Of a stretch of DNA of 64,000 nucleotides, positions 24,529 through 36,500 are shown piece after piece (position 1 is the first letter of the stretch; each line of letters starts with the position of its first letter). This stretch comes from Patagioenas fasciata (lineage: Eukaryota; Chordata; Aves; Columbiformes; Columbidae). The translations under genes and the position numbers were made by a program. The stretch lies in NCBI RefSeq assembly GCF_037038585.1, contig NC_092520.1, positions 16,065,001 through 16,129,000 of the forward strand, written 5' to 3'. Under the pieces are notes generated by a model that was given only the letters and a program-made list of their open reading frames with translations, had not been told where the DNA came from and did not search any database.

Positions 24529-27500
24529 GTATCCTTCCGCGTGTCTGTCCGCGGAGGGACGGGGGCGGGCTGCCGGCGGGGGTCTAGCGGAACGGCCCCG
24601 CACACCGGGACCGTCCAGCGCCCCGCCGGGGGAACGGGGCCCAGCGGGGCCGAGCGGGGCCGGGGTGTCGGTCCAGCGCCGCCCGGCCCCGCCACCAGGG
24701 AGCGATCGCAGGGGCGGCTGGAATTGAAACCGGCACATTGTTTGCCTAAACAGGTGTAGAAAAGTTGGCTTCTCAGGCAACTCTGGAGTTTTCTTACTTG
24801 TTTTCCCTCTTAGAGATACTTCTGTTGGGAACTGTATTTTCCATCCTCACTTGGGAATCCTTGTTTTTGTTAATTTAGGTACTAAGTAATACTGACACCA
24901 GTTCTAATCTGCACCTGTACAGTGCTGCTTACAGCACTGAAGTGGGGCAGGACTGGTCTTGCACTTGGAGAGCGTTTATCTGGCGATATTAACCAATTTT
25001 GGTACAAACAACTAATCCTTTAGACGAGGCTGGGGTGAGGGGACTTACTGTTGAAACATTTTCCCTGTGATAGGTGTTTCCATGTGTTAGAGATTAAAGT
25101 AATAAAAGAAAGATCTATCTTCAAATAGACATAATAAAGGTGAGATTTTTCATTTGTTGATACCATCAAAGATGAGTGCAAAGCCTCTGTCAAAATCACT
25201 GTATACAGTAAAATGCAATTACATTTTTTCCTGGATAAACATAAAGTTAAGTATGACAGTAATATACATTTGTTGGACTAACTGTTGTGTACTTACAAAA
25301 CACTGATATGCCTTTTGACTATCTCATGGGTAAAGTTTGCCCTTTCCCAAAAAGGTATGTAAAGTCAATTACACAGGCTTTTAATGAGCTGTTTGGTACA
25401 GATGCCATTGTCCTTAACACAATGCCAGGGACAGAGCTTTAACATTTCATTTTGAACGGGATTTAGAAGAAGAACGTCGGGCATTGAAAGAAGATCAAAA
25501 AATATGTCGGACTAGGGCACAGAAATATTCAATAGAGACAAACAGAAGGAGGAGGTAAGGAACCAGGGCTCCTTTGGTGGGAGATTGTAAACATTAAAAA
25601 AAAAAAAAAAAGGTGAGTCAAAACCTTGGAACAACCCAATATATTTCTCCTGTTTTCAAATTCACGTTGTTAAATAGCCTCACTGCTTTATTCTAGAGAA
25701 ATCTAAGCTGAAAAGTTTCACCAATCCAGTTTCTTGCTATAGGACAAGTAAAATATAAAAAGAACAATATTCTGAGTTACTCACTACTTTTTGGGAACTC
25801 ACTGTAACCACCTTGCATAAAGTGCTTTTATTTAATGGCTCTGCTGTTGCTTCCTGAAGGGTCTAGGTGTCCATTGGCACAGCGTGACAGCTGCACAGCC
25901 TCCCCTGCACAGGGAGCTCAGTGCTCCAGTTTCCCAATAAACACAACACAAAGGCTTTCTGATACAGGATTATATTTGTAAATAAGTTATCCTGTACTGA
26001 CATACTAAATGAAGCTTTGCATATTCTGCCTACATGACAATGCAAAGTCATGAAATATTCTGTGACAAAAGGATTAAATAAACTGCATCAAGATGTTTCA
26101 GTGAAGTGCTGTAAGTATTTTAGTAGGCACAGGGGACTTTTCCGTGGCAGGGAGGTGGTACTTGCCCTGCACATAGGAGGGGCAGCTGCGTTCCTCCTCG
26201 AGACAATTGGGAGCAAGACCCAGCCTCACACCAGCTTCCCCTGCCCAGTGTCCACTCACTAACGTTCACCCCCTGTAGTTCCAGCATCTCATGAGTTCTG
26301 TTGTGTAATGTTTACTTACTGAAATATGTTGATAACTTGTAAGGGAGGCAGTAGATATTGTTTATACTGACATTTTAGCTTGACAGTATGTGCTGTCAGT
26401 ATATGTTTTGAAGTGCAAAGAAAAATGGAAGAGGAAATATAATCATCTGGGAGTGATTAAAGACCATGTGCAACCCACAACCATTGCAGATAATAAACTG
26501 GGTCTCAGCTGAAGGATTAAATATCTGATTTAGTTTTCTGGAACAATACCACTGTAACACTACCCCTCTCAGATGAGCACTGTCTATTGTATTACTCGTC
26601 TTGAAATATTATACTCCAATGCAAAAGCAAATACCAGACAGCCTCTGTATTTTTTATAGACTGGTATAGTTAAATTAATGCTCATTTATACATAAATACA
26701 TTTCTGTATGAGTTTCATTGCAGCCTTAAGAAACACAGGATCAATTCAAGTCATTCAGGTGGGTCAGTTAAAATTTTAGGTGTGGTATTCGTAAAGTGAA
26801 ATAGTTTCCCTTTGTGATAAGTGAGAATGGCATAACTATAAGCATAATAAGCAGCTCATATGGAAGTCTGTGGTGACAAGTCTTACCCTAATAACTGAGA
26901 AGGAGTTAGTTGTCTAGTATTAAGAGAGGTAATAAGTGCATATAGCATCAACAAGATGTGAAACAGAATACAAAATGAAGTGTCATTGCATGGAGGAAAG
27001 TAAGTTGGAAATGTTCCTTGAAATTAAGTATTTTTTTCCTGACAGTTGTGCAGGTAGGCAGTGTTTTATCTTCTAATGGATCAGCCTTCAGTTCATGTCT
27101 CAAATCTGTGTGTGAGCCAAGATCTATTAGCTTTGTAACACATGTGAAGGTGTTAGCTATGATGATGGTTTCTCAAGGGTAGCATGACATCCTTAAGCTC
27201 CACATTCTTACCTGGCAGCACCCTACATTCACCCTGACAGGGCTTACAGGCATGTATCAGAAGTTATTCTTTGCACTGTTGTTTTATAATTTCAAAGCTG
27301 AAGTTGTTTCTCACTTTTTTTTCCTTTCAACATATGGAGAGTAGAAGTATGACAGTCTGTTTTCTACTTCTAACCTTCACACAGAATGGCTAAGGTTGGA
27401 AGGGACCTCTTGAGGTGATCTGGTCAACCCCCCTGCTCAAGCAGGGCCGCCTAGAGCTCAGTGCCCAGGACCGTGTCCAGACAGCTTTTGAGTATCTCCA

Positions 27501-30500
27501 AGGATGGAGACTTCACAGCGTCTCCAAGCAACCTGTGCCAGTGCTCAACCACTCTCATAAGTGTTTGCTGATATTCAGAGGGACACATCTGTGTTCCAGT
27601 TTGTGTACATTACCCCTGGTCCTGTCACTGGGCACCACTGAGAAGAGCCTGGATCCCTCATCTTTGCACCCTCCCTTCAGGTCTTTATGTACTCGATGAG
27701 ATCGCCTCTGAGCCTTCTCTTCTCCAGGCTGAACAGTCCCAGCTCTCTCAGCCTTTTCTCACAGGACAGATGCTCCAGTCACTTCATCATCTTCGTGGTC
27801 CTTTGTCGGACTCTCTCCAGTTTGTCCGTTTCTCTTCTGTACTGGGGAGCCCAGAACTGGACACAGTCCTCCAGGTGTGGGCTCACCAATGTTGAGTAGG
27901 GGGAAGAATCTCTTCTCTCAACTTGCTGACAATGCTTTGCCTAGTGCAGCCCAGGGTACCATTTGGGTTTTTTTCCAGCAAGTGCCCATTACCAGCTCAT
28001 GTTTGACTTGGTGTCCACCAGGACCCACAGGTCCTTTTCTGCAAAGCTACTTTCCAGCCAGGTGGCCTCCAGCATATGTTGGTGTCTGGGGTTGTTCCTC
28101 CCCAGGTTCAGGACTTTGCACTTGTCCTTGTTGAAGTTCATGAGGTTCCTACCAGTCCATTTCTCCAGCTTCTTAAGGTCCTTCTGTATGGAAGCAGGAC
28201 CCTTGGATGTATCAGCCATTCCTCCTGGTTTTGTGTCATCTGCAAACTTACTGAAGATGCACACTGTCCCATCAGTCATGATTATTGATGAAGATGTTAA
28301 ATAGGACTGGGCCCAGTATTGACCCCTAGGGTACACCGCTAGTTACTGGCCTCCAACCAGACTTCATGTCATGAATCACCACTCTGGGCCTGCCCATCCA
28401 GCCACTTTTCAATCCACCTCCCTGTCTGCTCATCCAGCCTGTACATCAGCAGCTTGCCTATGAGGATCTTATGGCAGAGAGTATCAATGGCCTTAGTGAG
28501 GTCCACATAGACAGTATCCACTGCTCTCACCTCATCTGCCAGGCCAGTCATTTCTTTGAAGAAGTTTAGCAAGTTGGTCAAACATGACCAAATCTTAACA
28601 TCAACCTTAAATTTATAAAGCCTCTGCTGAAAAGTAATAGCAGTGAATTTCCTTTAGCAAATAGATCTGGGGAAGATATATCAGAGCTTCTGTACTTTTC
28701 TCACTCTTGTGTCATTTAGGTTCATTCTCTTTGCATTGCATTGTGGAGGAAAACTTTTCTGTAGTTTTTTGTTGGTTTTGATTGTTTTTTTGTTTTATTT
28801 TGTATGTGTGTGTGTGTTTTGAAGAATCACCACCAGCCTACCTTTAAACAAGGTTATACTAACACTGAGTTCAAGTCTAATGGCCCCTAGTGCCCAGCTA
28901 ATGAGAACTGCATATGCAGAGAGCTTGCAGATTGAGTTCTTATGTTTTCAACCTTTTCTAAATGTATTTGTAATGAAATTTTCCCTGATGGTGTTGTATT
29001 GATCTGTCGTCAATACCTCTGAAATGCAGCAGATTCAGCATTAAAAATACTCAACTTCTGACAAGATGGGCTCGGTTAACTGGTAAAAAACAAAACCAAC
29101 ACTTGCGCAGAAAAGGGCAAGTATAGCTTTGGAAAGCAAAGTCACAGCAACTTAAGTCACAGATCTTTTTCAGAGTGAATAATTAGAGGAACTCATATTC
29201 ATATCTGATGCCATCATTTTTTGGGGGGGAATCTCCTGTATTGCCCGAGCTCCTTGGTTTTGTGTTAGCAGCAGTGCTTCAACACAGTGAACAGCTAGCC
29301 TACTGGTTACTTTTATGGAAGTTGTCCTAGTATAAACAAAGTCCTTTATTGTCTCACTGATACAAGAAGTTGCAAATTCAAGATCAGTTTAAGAATTAAT
29401 ATGCTCTGGGGCAGTACCTGAGAGATAATTTCGTTTAAATAACAGTATTCTGGAAGTAAGAGCTACTGCCTAAGCACATACTTGATGTAAATGAGTAGGA
29501 TATCATATTTTTGTGATTATGTACTGCAATATTTTTAAATACCAGCTGATGATTTGCTGGGGACTGCAGCCATCCTGCTGTTATTGCTCAATGCACAATG
29601 TGTCTCTCATTTTACTGTGACATTACTGGCTGCAGGTCATTGATTCATTCTGGAAATAGAATTGTCTATGTGCTTTTTAAAGTAAACCTTACAGTCAGCT
29701 ATATTGGTTCAGCGTTTTGAATTACCTTGAAATCTGAATAGCTAATCCATCCGTTGTAACTGGGGAAGGAAACACTTTTTCCCAGTTAATGTCAGTTTCC
29801 AATCTATTCACATTGGTGCTGTATTTGTCAGAAATGTTTTATTTTCAACATATGCACAAGGTTTGTGCTCCACCTACTGGCTGATTATCATTGATTATTT
29901 AATATAAGCTCTTTAAGGTATTAATCAGTGTGACTGATGGAGGGCAAAAAGTATTCTAGTGCCAGAAATGGGAGAAAAACTATGTAAACAGGGGGCGCAA
30001 AGTGTTACGAATTCAGTATCTCTTTCTACATCATAATGAAGCTGTGCAGAGCAGTGGTCCCTGTGACCGGGCAGACCTGTGATCCAGCAGGGCTGTTTCT
30101 GCTCAGGCTGCGGCGCTGTGCTGGGTTTGCCAGGCCCCGGGCCAGACGTTTGCCAAACTTGCTCTCACTGAACTTCTGACCCACCCGCAGCCTTGTTTTG
30201 CTTCGTTTAGCTATAACGGCAATTTTTCTAATTGACCATATGTCTGTGGCTAATTTATTTCGTCTTTGTTTATCTTTATACGGTATGACCGTAGTTTTAT
30301 GTTGATAGCGGTAACAAGCAGTTACGACTCTAACACAAGCGGTAGCGTAGGGCAATGCAGGCCTGGTGTGATGGCAGAGGCTGTAGAGCTGGGGGTGCGG
30401 GATGCGCTGCAGCAGAGAACAGGCAGGGATGGCAAGAGATGGGACACAGGCTGGGCACTGGAGACCCCGCAGCCGTAAACTCACCAATAGCTGGTTAAAG

Positions 30501-33500
30501 AAGTACAGACCTAGATCTGGGTGCATTAGGGAAAGTGTGGCCAGCAGGTTGAGGAAGGTTATCCTTCCCCCTGCTCTGCCCTGCTGAGGCTGCATCTGGA
30601 GTAGTGTGTCCAGTTCTGCGCTCCCCAGCTTAAAAAGGACAAGGAATTACTGGAGGGAGTCCAGCAGAGAGCTACAAAGATGATTAGGGGACTGGAGCAT
30701 CTTTCTTATGGAGACTAAGAGAGCTAGGTCTGTTCAGCCTGGAGAAGAGAAGCTGAGAGGGGATCTCATCAATGTTTATAAACATCTCAAGGATGGGTGT
30801 CAAGAGGATGGACCAGACTCCTTTCAGTGGTGCCCAATGACAGGACGAGGGGCAACGGGCACAGACTGAAGCACAGGAGGTTCTGTCTGAATATGAGGAG
30901 AAACTTCTTGACTTAGAGGGTGCCAGAGCCCTGGAACAGGCTGCCCAGAGAGGTTGTAGAGTCTCCTTCTCTGGAGACATTCAAGACCTGCCTGGACACA
31001 TTCCTGTGTGATCTGCTCTGTGAACCTGCTTTAGCAGGTGGGTTGGACTGGATGATCTCCAGAGGTCCTTTCCAACCCCAACCGTTCTGTGATTCTGTGA
31101 TCCGACAAAACTGGTTTTAGAGGTAACAAAGAAAACAAAGGAATAATATGTAATACATGTAAAAGGCACCATGTATGGAATATTTGGAGGTACTGTAAAG
31201 CTGCAAAGTGGTGAATCATAGAATCATTGAATCATGAGACCCTCAGGATCATCAAGACCTATCATAACCTAATTCTGACTCTAAACCATGTCCTTTAGAA
31301 CCTCATCTATACATCTTTTAAACACCTCCAGGGATGGTGACTCCACCACTTCCCCAGGCAGCCTGTTACAATGCCTGACAACCCTCTCCATGAAGAAATG
31401 TTTCCTAATATCCTGTCTCAATCTCCCCTGACACAATTTGAGGCCATTTCCTCTCATCCTATCACTTGTTACTTGGGAGAAGAGACCAACCCCCTCCATG
31501 CTACAACCTCCTTTCAGGTAGTTGTAGACAGCGATAAGGTCTCCCCTCAGCCTCCTTTTCTCCAGGGTGAACAGCCCCAGTTTCCTCAGCTGCTCCTCAT
31601 CAGACTTGTGCTCCAGGCCCCTCACCAGCTTCATCACCCTGCTCTGCACTAGTTCCAGCACCTCAATGTCTTTTTTGTAGCAAGGGGCCCAAAACTGAAC
31701 ACAGGATTCAAGGTGCAACAGTGTGTTAGCAAACATAAAAATGACTCCAAGTGGATCCTGAGGTGAAGAAGAAATCACTAACGTGAACATCGTATTGCTA
31801 CTGGTGAAGGGACTCCAGATGCTGACAGCTCACCGTAACATCTCAGCTTTGGGACACAGAACAGCAATGACAGTGTGAACATCAGGAGAAGGGGTAGAAA
31901 CTCGGTGTGTGAACAGCGATTCAAACTGTATACTTTTTGCCCATTAATAAGTTTTGAAGTGTAACAAGGGGTGGGTAGTGCAGGCAGCCCTGCTGTGAAC
32001 CTCTGGGGCGGCTTTTGTCTTCAGCATATGATGATCAGAGAGGAAGAGGGAATAAACTTAATATGCATCCCTATGGTCCTGCTAAATATCTCAAACAAAG
32101 AAAACTGATTTATAGGCAGCTTCCGCAAATTGTTTTAAGGGTGTCAGGTGTGTTTGCTGTTTGCCCATGAAGGGATTTTGAGTGTGCCATGCCTTTTCTT
32201 GATCTTGCTGTAGTCATTAAGTACACAAGTACCCTCCTACCTTAATTTTAAAATTATTGTGCACTGGTTTGAAAACATTATATGTCAGTGGATGGATAAT
32301 ATACAATAATTAGCAAAATGTCAATTTTGTAACATTCCAAATGCACTGTAGACATTACTTTTTTATTTTCATCCAAGGTAGTAGTAAGCATTTAGTTCAC
32401 CTGGGAATGTGGCATCCATCACTTCACTGTGAAGATAATTTGAAAAAATTACCAGGAAATAGTTCCACCATCTGTTCATACTGTTTTTAATATAAAAATG
32501 CCTTCCACATAATGTCTGTATATGTGAAACTGCTAAATATTTTTAAGTTTCGTATTCCAAATTCACTACAAACATTTTGGCAGCCATTTCAAAAATCGCT
32601 ACACCGCTGGGTTGTTTATAGTAGACAGAAAAACTGGGTTAAAAAAACACTAGTCAGGAAATTCTTCTGCTGACTCTCCATCTTAAAGTCATTCTCTTTT
32701 GCCAATGTTACATCTGTGATATGAACCTGAGCTGATGGCTTAAGGAGAGTGAACAAACAAACATTTGCTTCAACTGTTTTTCTGTAAGATGTGAATGTGC
32801 ATTTGCAAAATTATTTATTTTACATAACGCGCCTGGGTGTCACAATTTACATTTTATGAGGTCAAGAAGTTAATGATGCAGGCTTCACTGATTAATGCAT
32901 TTCCTTGCATTTAAAATAAGATTCTTTTTCTCCCTCATGTCTTAATCCAAACCAAATAGTGATCGTGATGAGCTGTGGTGAAAAAGATCTCTTGCATCAG
33001 CATTTGGACTTGCCTGTTTCCAGCTATATGGAACGTGGAACAAGAGTCCTTTTTTTTGTGCCAGTTATTAAGAATGTGGAAGAGTACAGCTAAGTCATAC
33101 ACCAAAATAATTTTTAAAATAAATAAATAGGTAAAGGCTCTGTCAGAATTTACTCCTTCCTTTTTGGAGTTATGCTCTGGAATTACTCCAGGTGCAAAGT
33201 TCTAGAATTTCCCACATGTCTGAATTTAACAACTACAGTTCAACTAAAGGCCTTCTTGAGCAGCTTCTAGAAATATTAAGGGGATCAAGAAGAATGTGTT
33301 TAAAGGACTTACTAGGATAAGTAAGCCTGTTTCCTCCATAGTGATTTTCCTATTTCTTTTGTCAGGATAAAGATGTAAAATACTGCATATTTCTGTATCA
33401 GATTTTAAGGTGAGACAAATATAGGAATACTGGAAGTTGACAATTAACTCTAGTCCTACTTTTTTAGTTCTAACTTCTGGATTGTATGAACAATTAAAGT

Positions 33501-36500
33501 TTCTGTGAAATTTTAAGCAAATTGCAATAAAACCCTTTATGTGGATAGAGGTCTCTGCAGAATTTTTCTGCTTTGGTTACCTGCTTGTCTGCCTTCACCT
33601 CATGCCTCAAGTGAAGCCATGTTTGCTTACTGACAAACTGAAGTTTGCAAATGAATCCTGTAGTGTTGGAATCATATTTTAATTTGTTTCTCGTTGCATA
33701 AGTCAATCTTCTGTCTTACCCTTCATTTGAAGCTGTAGAGTTTTATAACTTCATCTCTAGAAGCAGCATTACTTTGAATTGTAGAAATTAACTTGAATTG
33801 TTGAAAGTGTAGCTGATTGAGTGTCATCTATTCTCTAGTATTTGCAATAAATAGGTTGTTAAAATAAAATGTAATCAACCATCTGTAAACATTAGGGGAA
33901 TGAAGAATGACTTCAAGGTCTTGGGAAGGATGGTGAAAGATTCAGGGGCTCAAGTGATCTTCTCTTTACTCCTTCCCTCTTCAAGTGACGATGTGGGGTG
34001 GAATGGGAAAATTCAATCTCTAAATGGTTGGCTCCAAGACTGGTGCTACAGGCAGGGCTTTGGTTTTTTTGATAATGGCTGGTTTTATAAGACTCCAGTC
34101 CGGACAGTGTTATGCAGGAAAGGCTTATCTCGCAGAGGCAAAAGGATGCTGGGGCAGGAATTAGCTGGGCTCATTTGGAGAGCTTTAAACTAGGCTCGAA
34201 GGGGGATGGGGTTGTAGTTGGGCTTGCCCCAGTGGGGCAGCATTCTAAAATGCATGAGGACCGGGTGGCCTCCTGTGCCCCTAGGGAGAAATTGGTGTGC
34301 TCTGCTCGCTCCCTGAAATGCCTGTACACCAATGCGCGCAGCATGGGGAATAAGCAGGAGGAGTTAGAATCCTATGTTCGGTCGGGAGATTATGATCTGG
34401 TGGCAATTACAGAAACGTGGTGGGACAGTTCACATGACTGGAATGTGGTCATGGATGGCTATGCCCTTTTCAGGAAAGACAGGCCAGCCAGGCGTGGTGG
34501 TGGAGTTGCTCTCTATGTGAGAGCAACTGCAATGTACTAAATTCTGCCCAGGAGCGGATGAGGAGCGAGTCGACAGTGTATGGGTCAGGATCAAGGGACA
34601 GGCTGGCAGGGGTGATACTGTTGTAGGTGTCTATTACAGGCCACCAGATCAGACTGAGGAAGTTGATGAGGCCTTCTATGCGCAGCTGAGAGTGGCCTCA
34701 CAGTCACAGGCCCTGGTTGTTGTGGGTGATTTTAACTTCCCTGATGTTTGCTGGAAGGACCATTCAGCCAGCCAGCCCCAGTCCAGGAGGTTCCTCCAGT
34801 GCATTGATGATAACTTCCTCATGCAGATGGTGGAGGAGCCGACCAGGAGAGGTGCACTGCTGGATCTCATCCTCACTAACAAAGAGGGTCTGGTCGAAGC
34901 AGTAAAGGTTGAGGGCTGCCTGGGTTGCAGTGACCACGAGATGGTGGAGTTCAGCAGAATAGCAAGTAGAATTGCAACCCTGGACTTTGGCAGGGCTAAT
35001 TTCGGCCTTTTCAAGCAATTGCTGGGGGAAATCCCATGGGCAAGACTGCTTGAAGGAAAAGGGGCCCAAGAGAGCTGGATTGCATTCAGAGATTGCTTCT
35101 TCCATGCTCAGGATCAGAGCATCCCCACACGTAGGAAGTCGAGGAAGGGAGCCAGAAGGCCTGCGTGGTTGAATAGGGATCTGTTGGGTATGCTCAAGCA
35201 GAAGAGGAGAGTTTACAGGTCATGGAAGCAGGGACTGGCCACTTGGGAGGAATATAAGGCTGCTGTTAGAGGATGCAGGAAGGCAGCTAGGGTAGCCAAG
35301 GCCTCCTTAGAATTACAGCTGGCAAGAGGGGTCAAGGACAGCAAGAACTTTTTCAAATACATAGCAGATAAAACTAATACCAGAGGCAATGTAGGCCCAC
35401 TGATGAATGAGGTGGGTGCCCTGGTGGCAGAAGATACAGAGAAGGCAGAATTGCTGAATGCCTTCTTTGTCTCTGTCTACTCCGCTGGAGGCTGTCCTGG
35501 GGAACCCTGTACCCCTGAGACCCCGGATGAAGCCAGGTTAATGGAGGAGTTTGCTTTAGTCGATGAGGACTGGGTTAGGGAACAATTAAATAGTCTGGAC
35601 GTCCGTAAATCCATGGGTCCAGATGGGATGCATCCGCGGGTGCTGAGGGAGCTGGCTGAAGTCATTGCTAGACTGCTCTCCATCATTTTTGCCAAGTCTT
35701 GGGAAACGGGAGAGGTGCCCGAGGATTGGAGGAAAGCAAATGTCACTCCAGTCTTTAAAAAGGGCAAGAAGGAGGACCCGGGTAATTATAGACCGGTCAG
35801 CCTCACCTCTGTCCCTGGGAAAGTAATGGAACAGCTTATCCTTGGTGTCATCTCAAGACACATCAGGGATAAGAGGGTCATTAGGGGCAGTCAGCATGGC
35901 TTTACCAAGGGTAAGTCATGCTTGACCAACCTCATAGCCTTTTATGAGAATGTAACAAGGTGGATGGATGATGGCAGAGCGGTGGATGTGGTCTACCTCG
36001 ACTTCAGTAAAGCCTTTGACACAGTCCCTCACAGCATCCTCACAGCTAAATTGAGGAGGTGTGGTCTAGACAATAGAGGAGTGAGGTGGGTTGCAAACTG
36101 GCTTAAAGAGAGAAGCCAGAGAGTGGTGGTCAATGGTGCGGGGTCCAGTTGGAGGCCAGTATCTAGTGGAGTGCCTCAGGGGTCAGTACTGGGGCCAATA
36201 TTATTCAATATATTCATTAATGATTTAGATGAGGAAATTGAGTGTACCATCAGCAAGTTTGCTGATGACACTAAGCTGGGAGGAGTGGCTGACATGCCAG
36301 AAAGCTGTGCTGCCATCCAGTGGGACCTGGACAGGCTGGAGAGTTGGGCGGGGGATAACCTGATGGAATTTAACAAGGGAAAGTGTAGAGTCCTGCATCT
36401 GGGCAGGAACAATCCCAAGTTCCAGTATAGGTTGGGGAATGACCTATTAGAGAGCAGTGTAGGGGAAAGGGACCTGGGGGTCCTGGTGGACAACAGGATG

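Larger units (their letters stand above)
24060..24740 (+). promoter_or_regulatory. CEP126: CpG island / CEP126 promoter and first exon
   Basis: This is an abrupt very GC- and CpG-rich block in otherwise AT-rich DNA, containing Sp1-type GC boxes ('CCCCGCCCC' near 24304), two GTTGC elements at 24313 and 24338 that resemble RFX/X-box half-sites, and a YY1-like 'ACGATGGCCGCGG' at 24343. No TATA box is seen. It lies directly at CEP126 exon 1, as expected for a housekeeping/ciliary promoter. Long frames on both strands in this block are composition artefacts. The start site is unknown, probably about 24.3 kb. Confidence 0.8.

Noticed and set aside
24054-24780. Long open frames on both strands in the CpG island (up to 273 codons on minus)
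   Set aside because: Extreme GC content removes stop codons in every frame; proteins are Arg/Pro/Gly/Ala-rich without domains. Only the exon 1 frame fits CEP126.
30026-30595. 189-codon minus-strand open frame in CEP126 intron 2
   Set aside because: It spans the junction of an unclassified CpG-rich segment and a CR1 copy, so it is a composite chance frame; no domain is recognisable.
31281-31790. 169-codon minus-strand open frame
   Set aside because: It is the C-terminal part of a CR1 ORF2 in reverse orientation, not a host gene.
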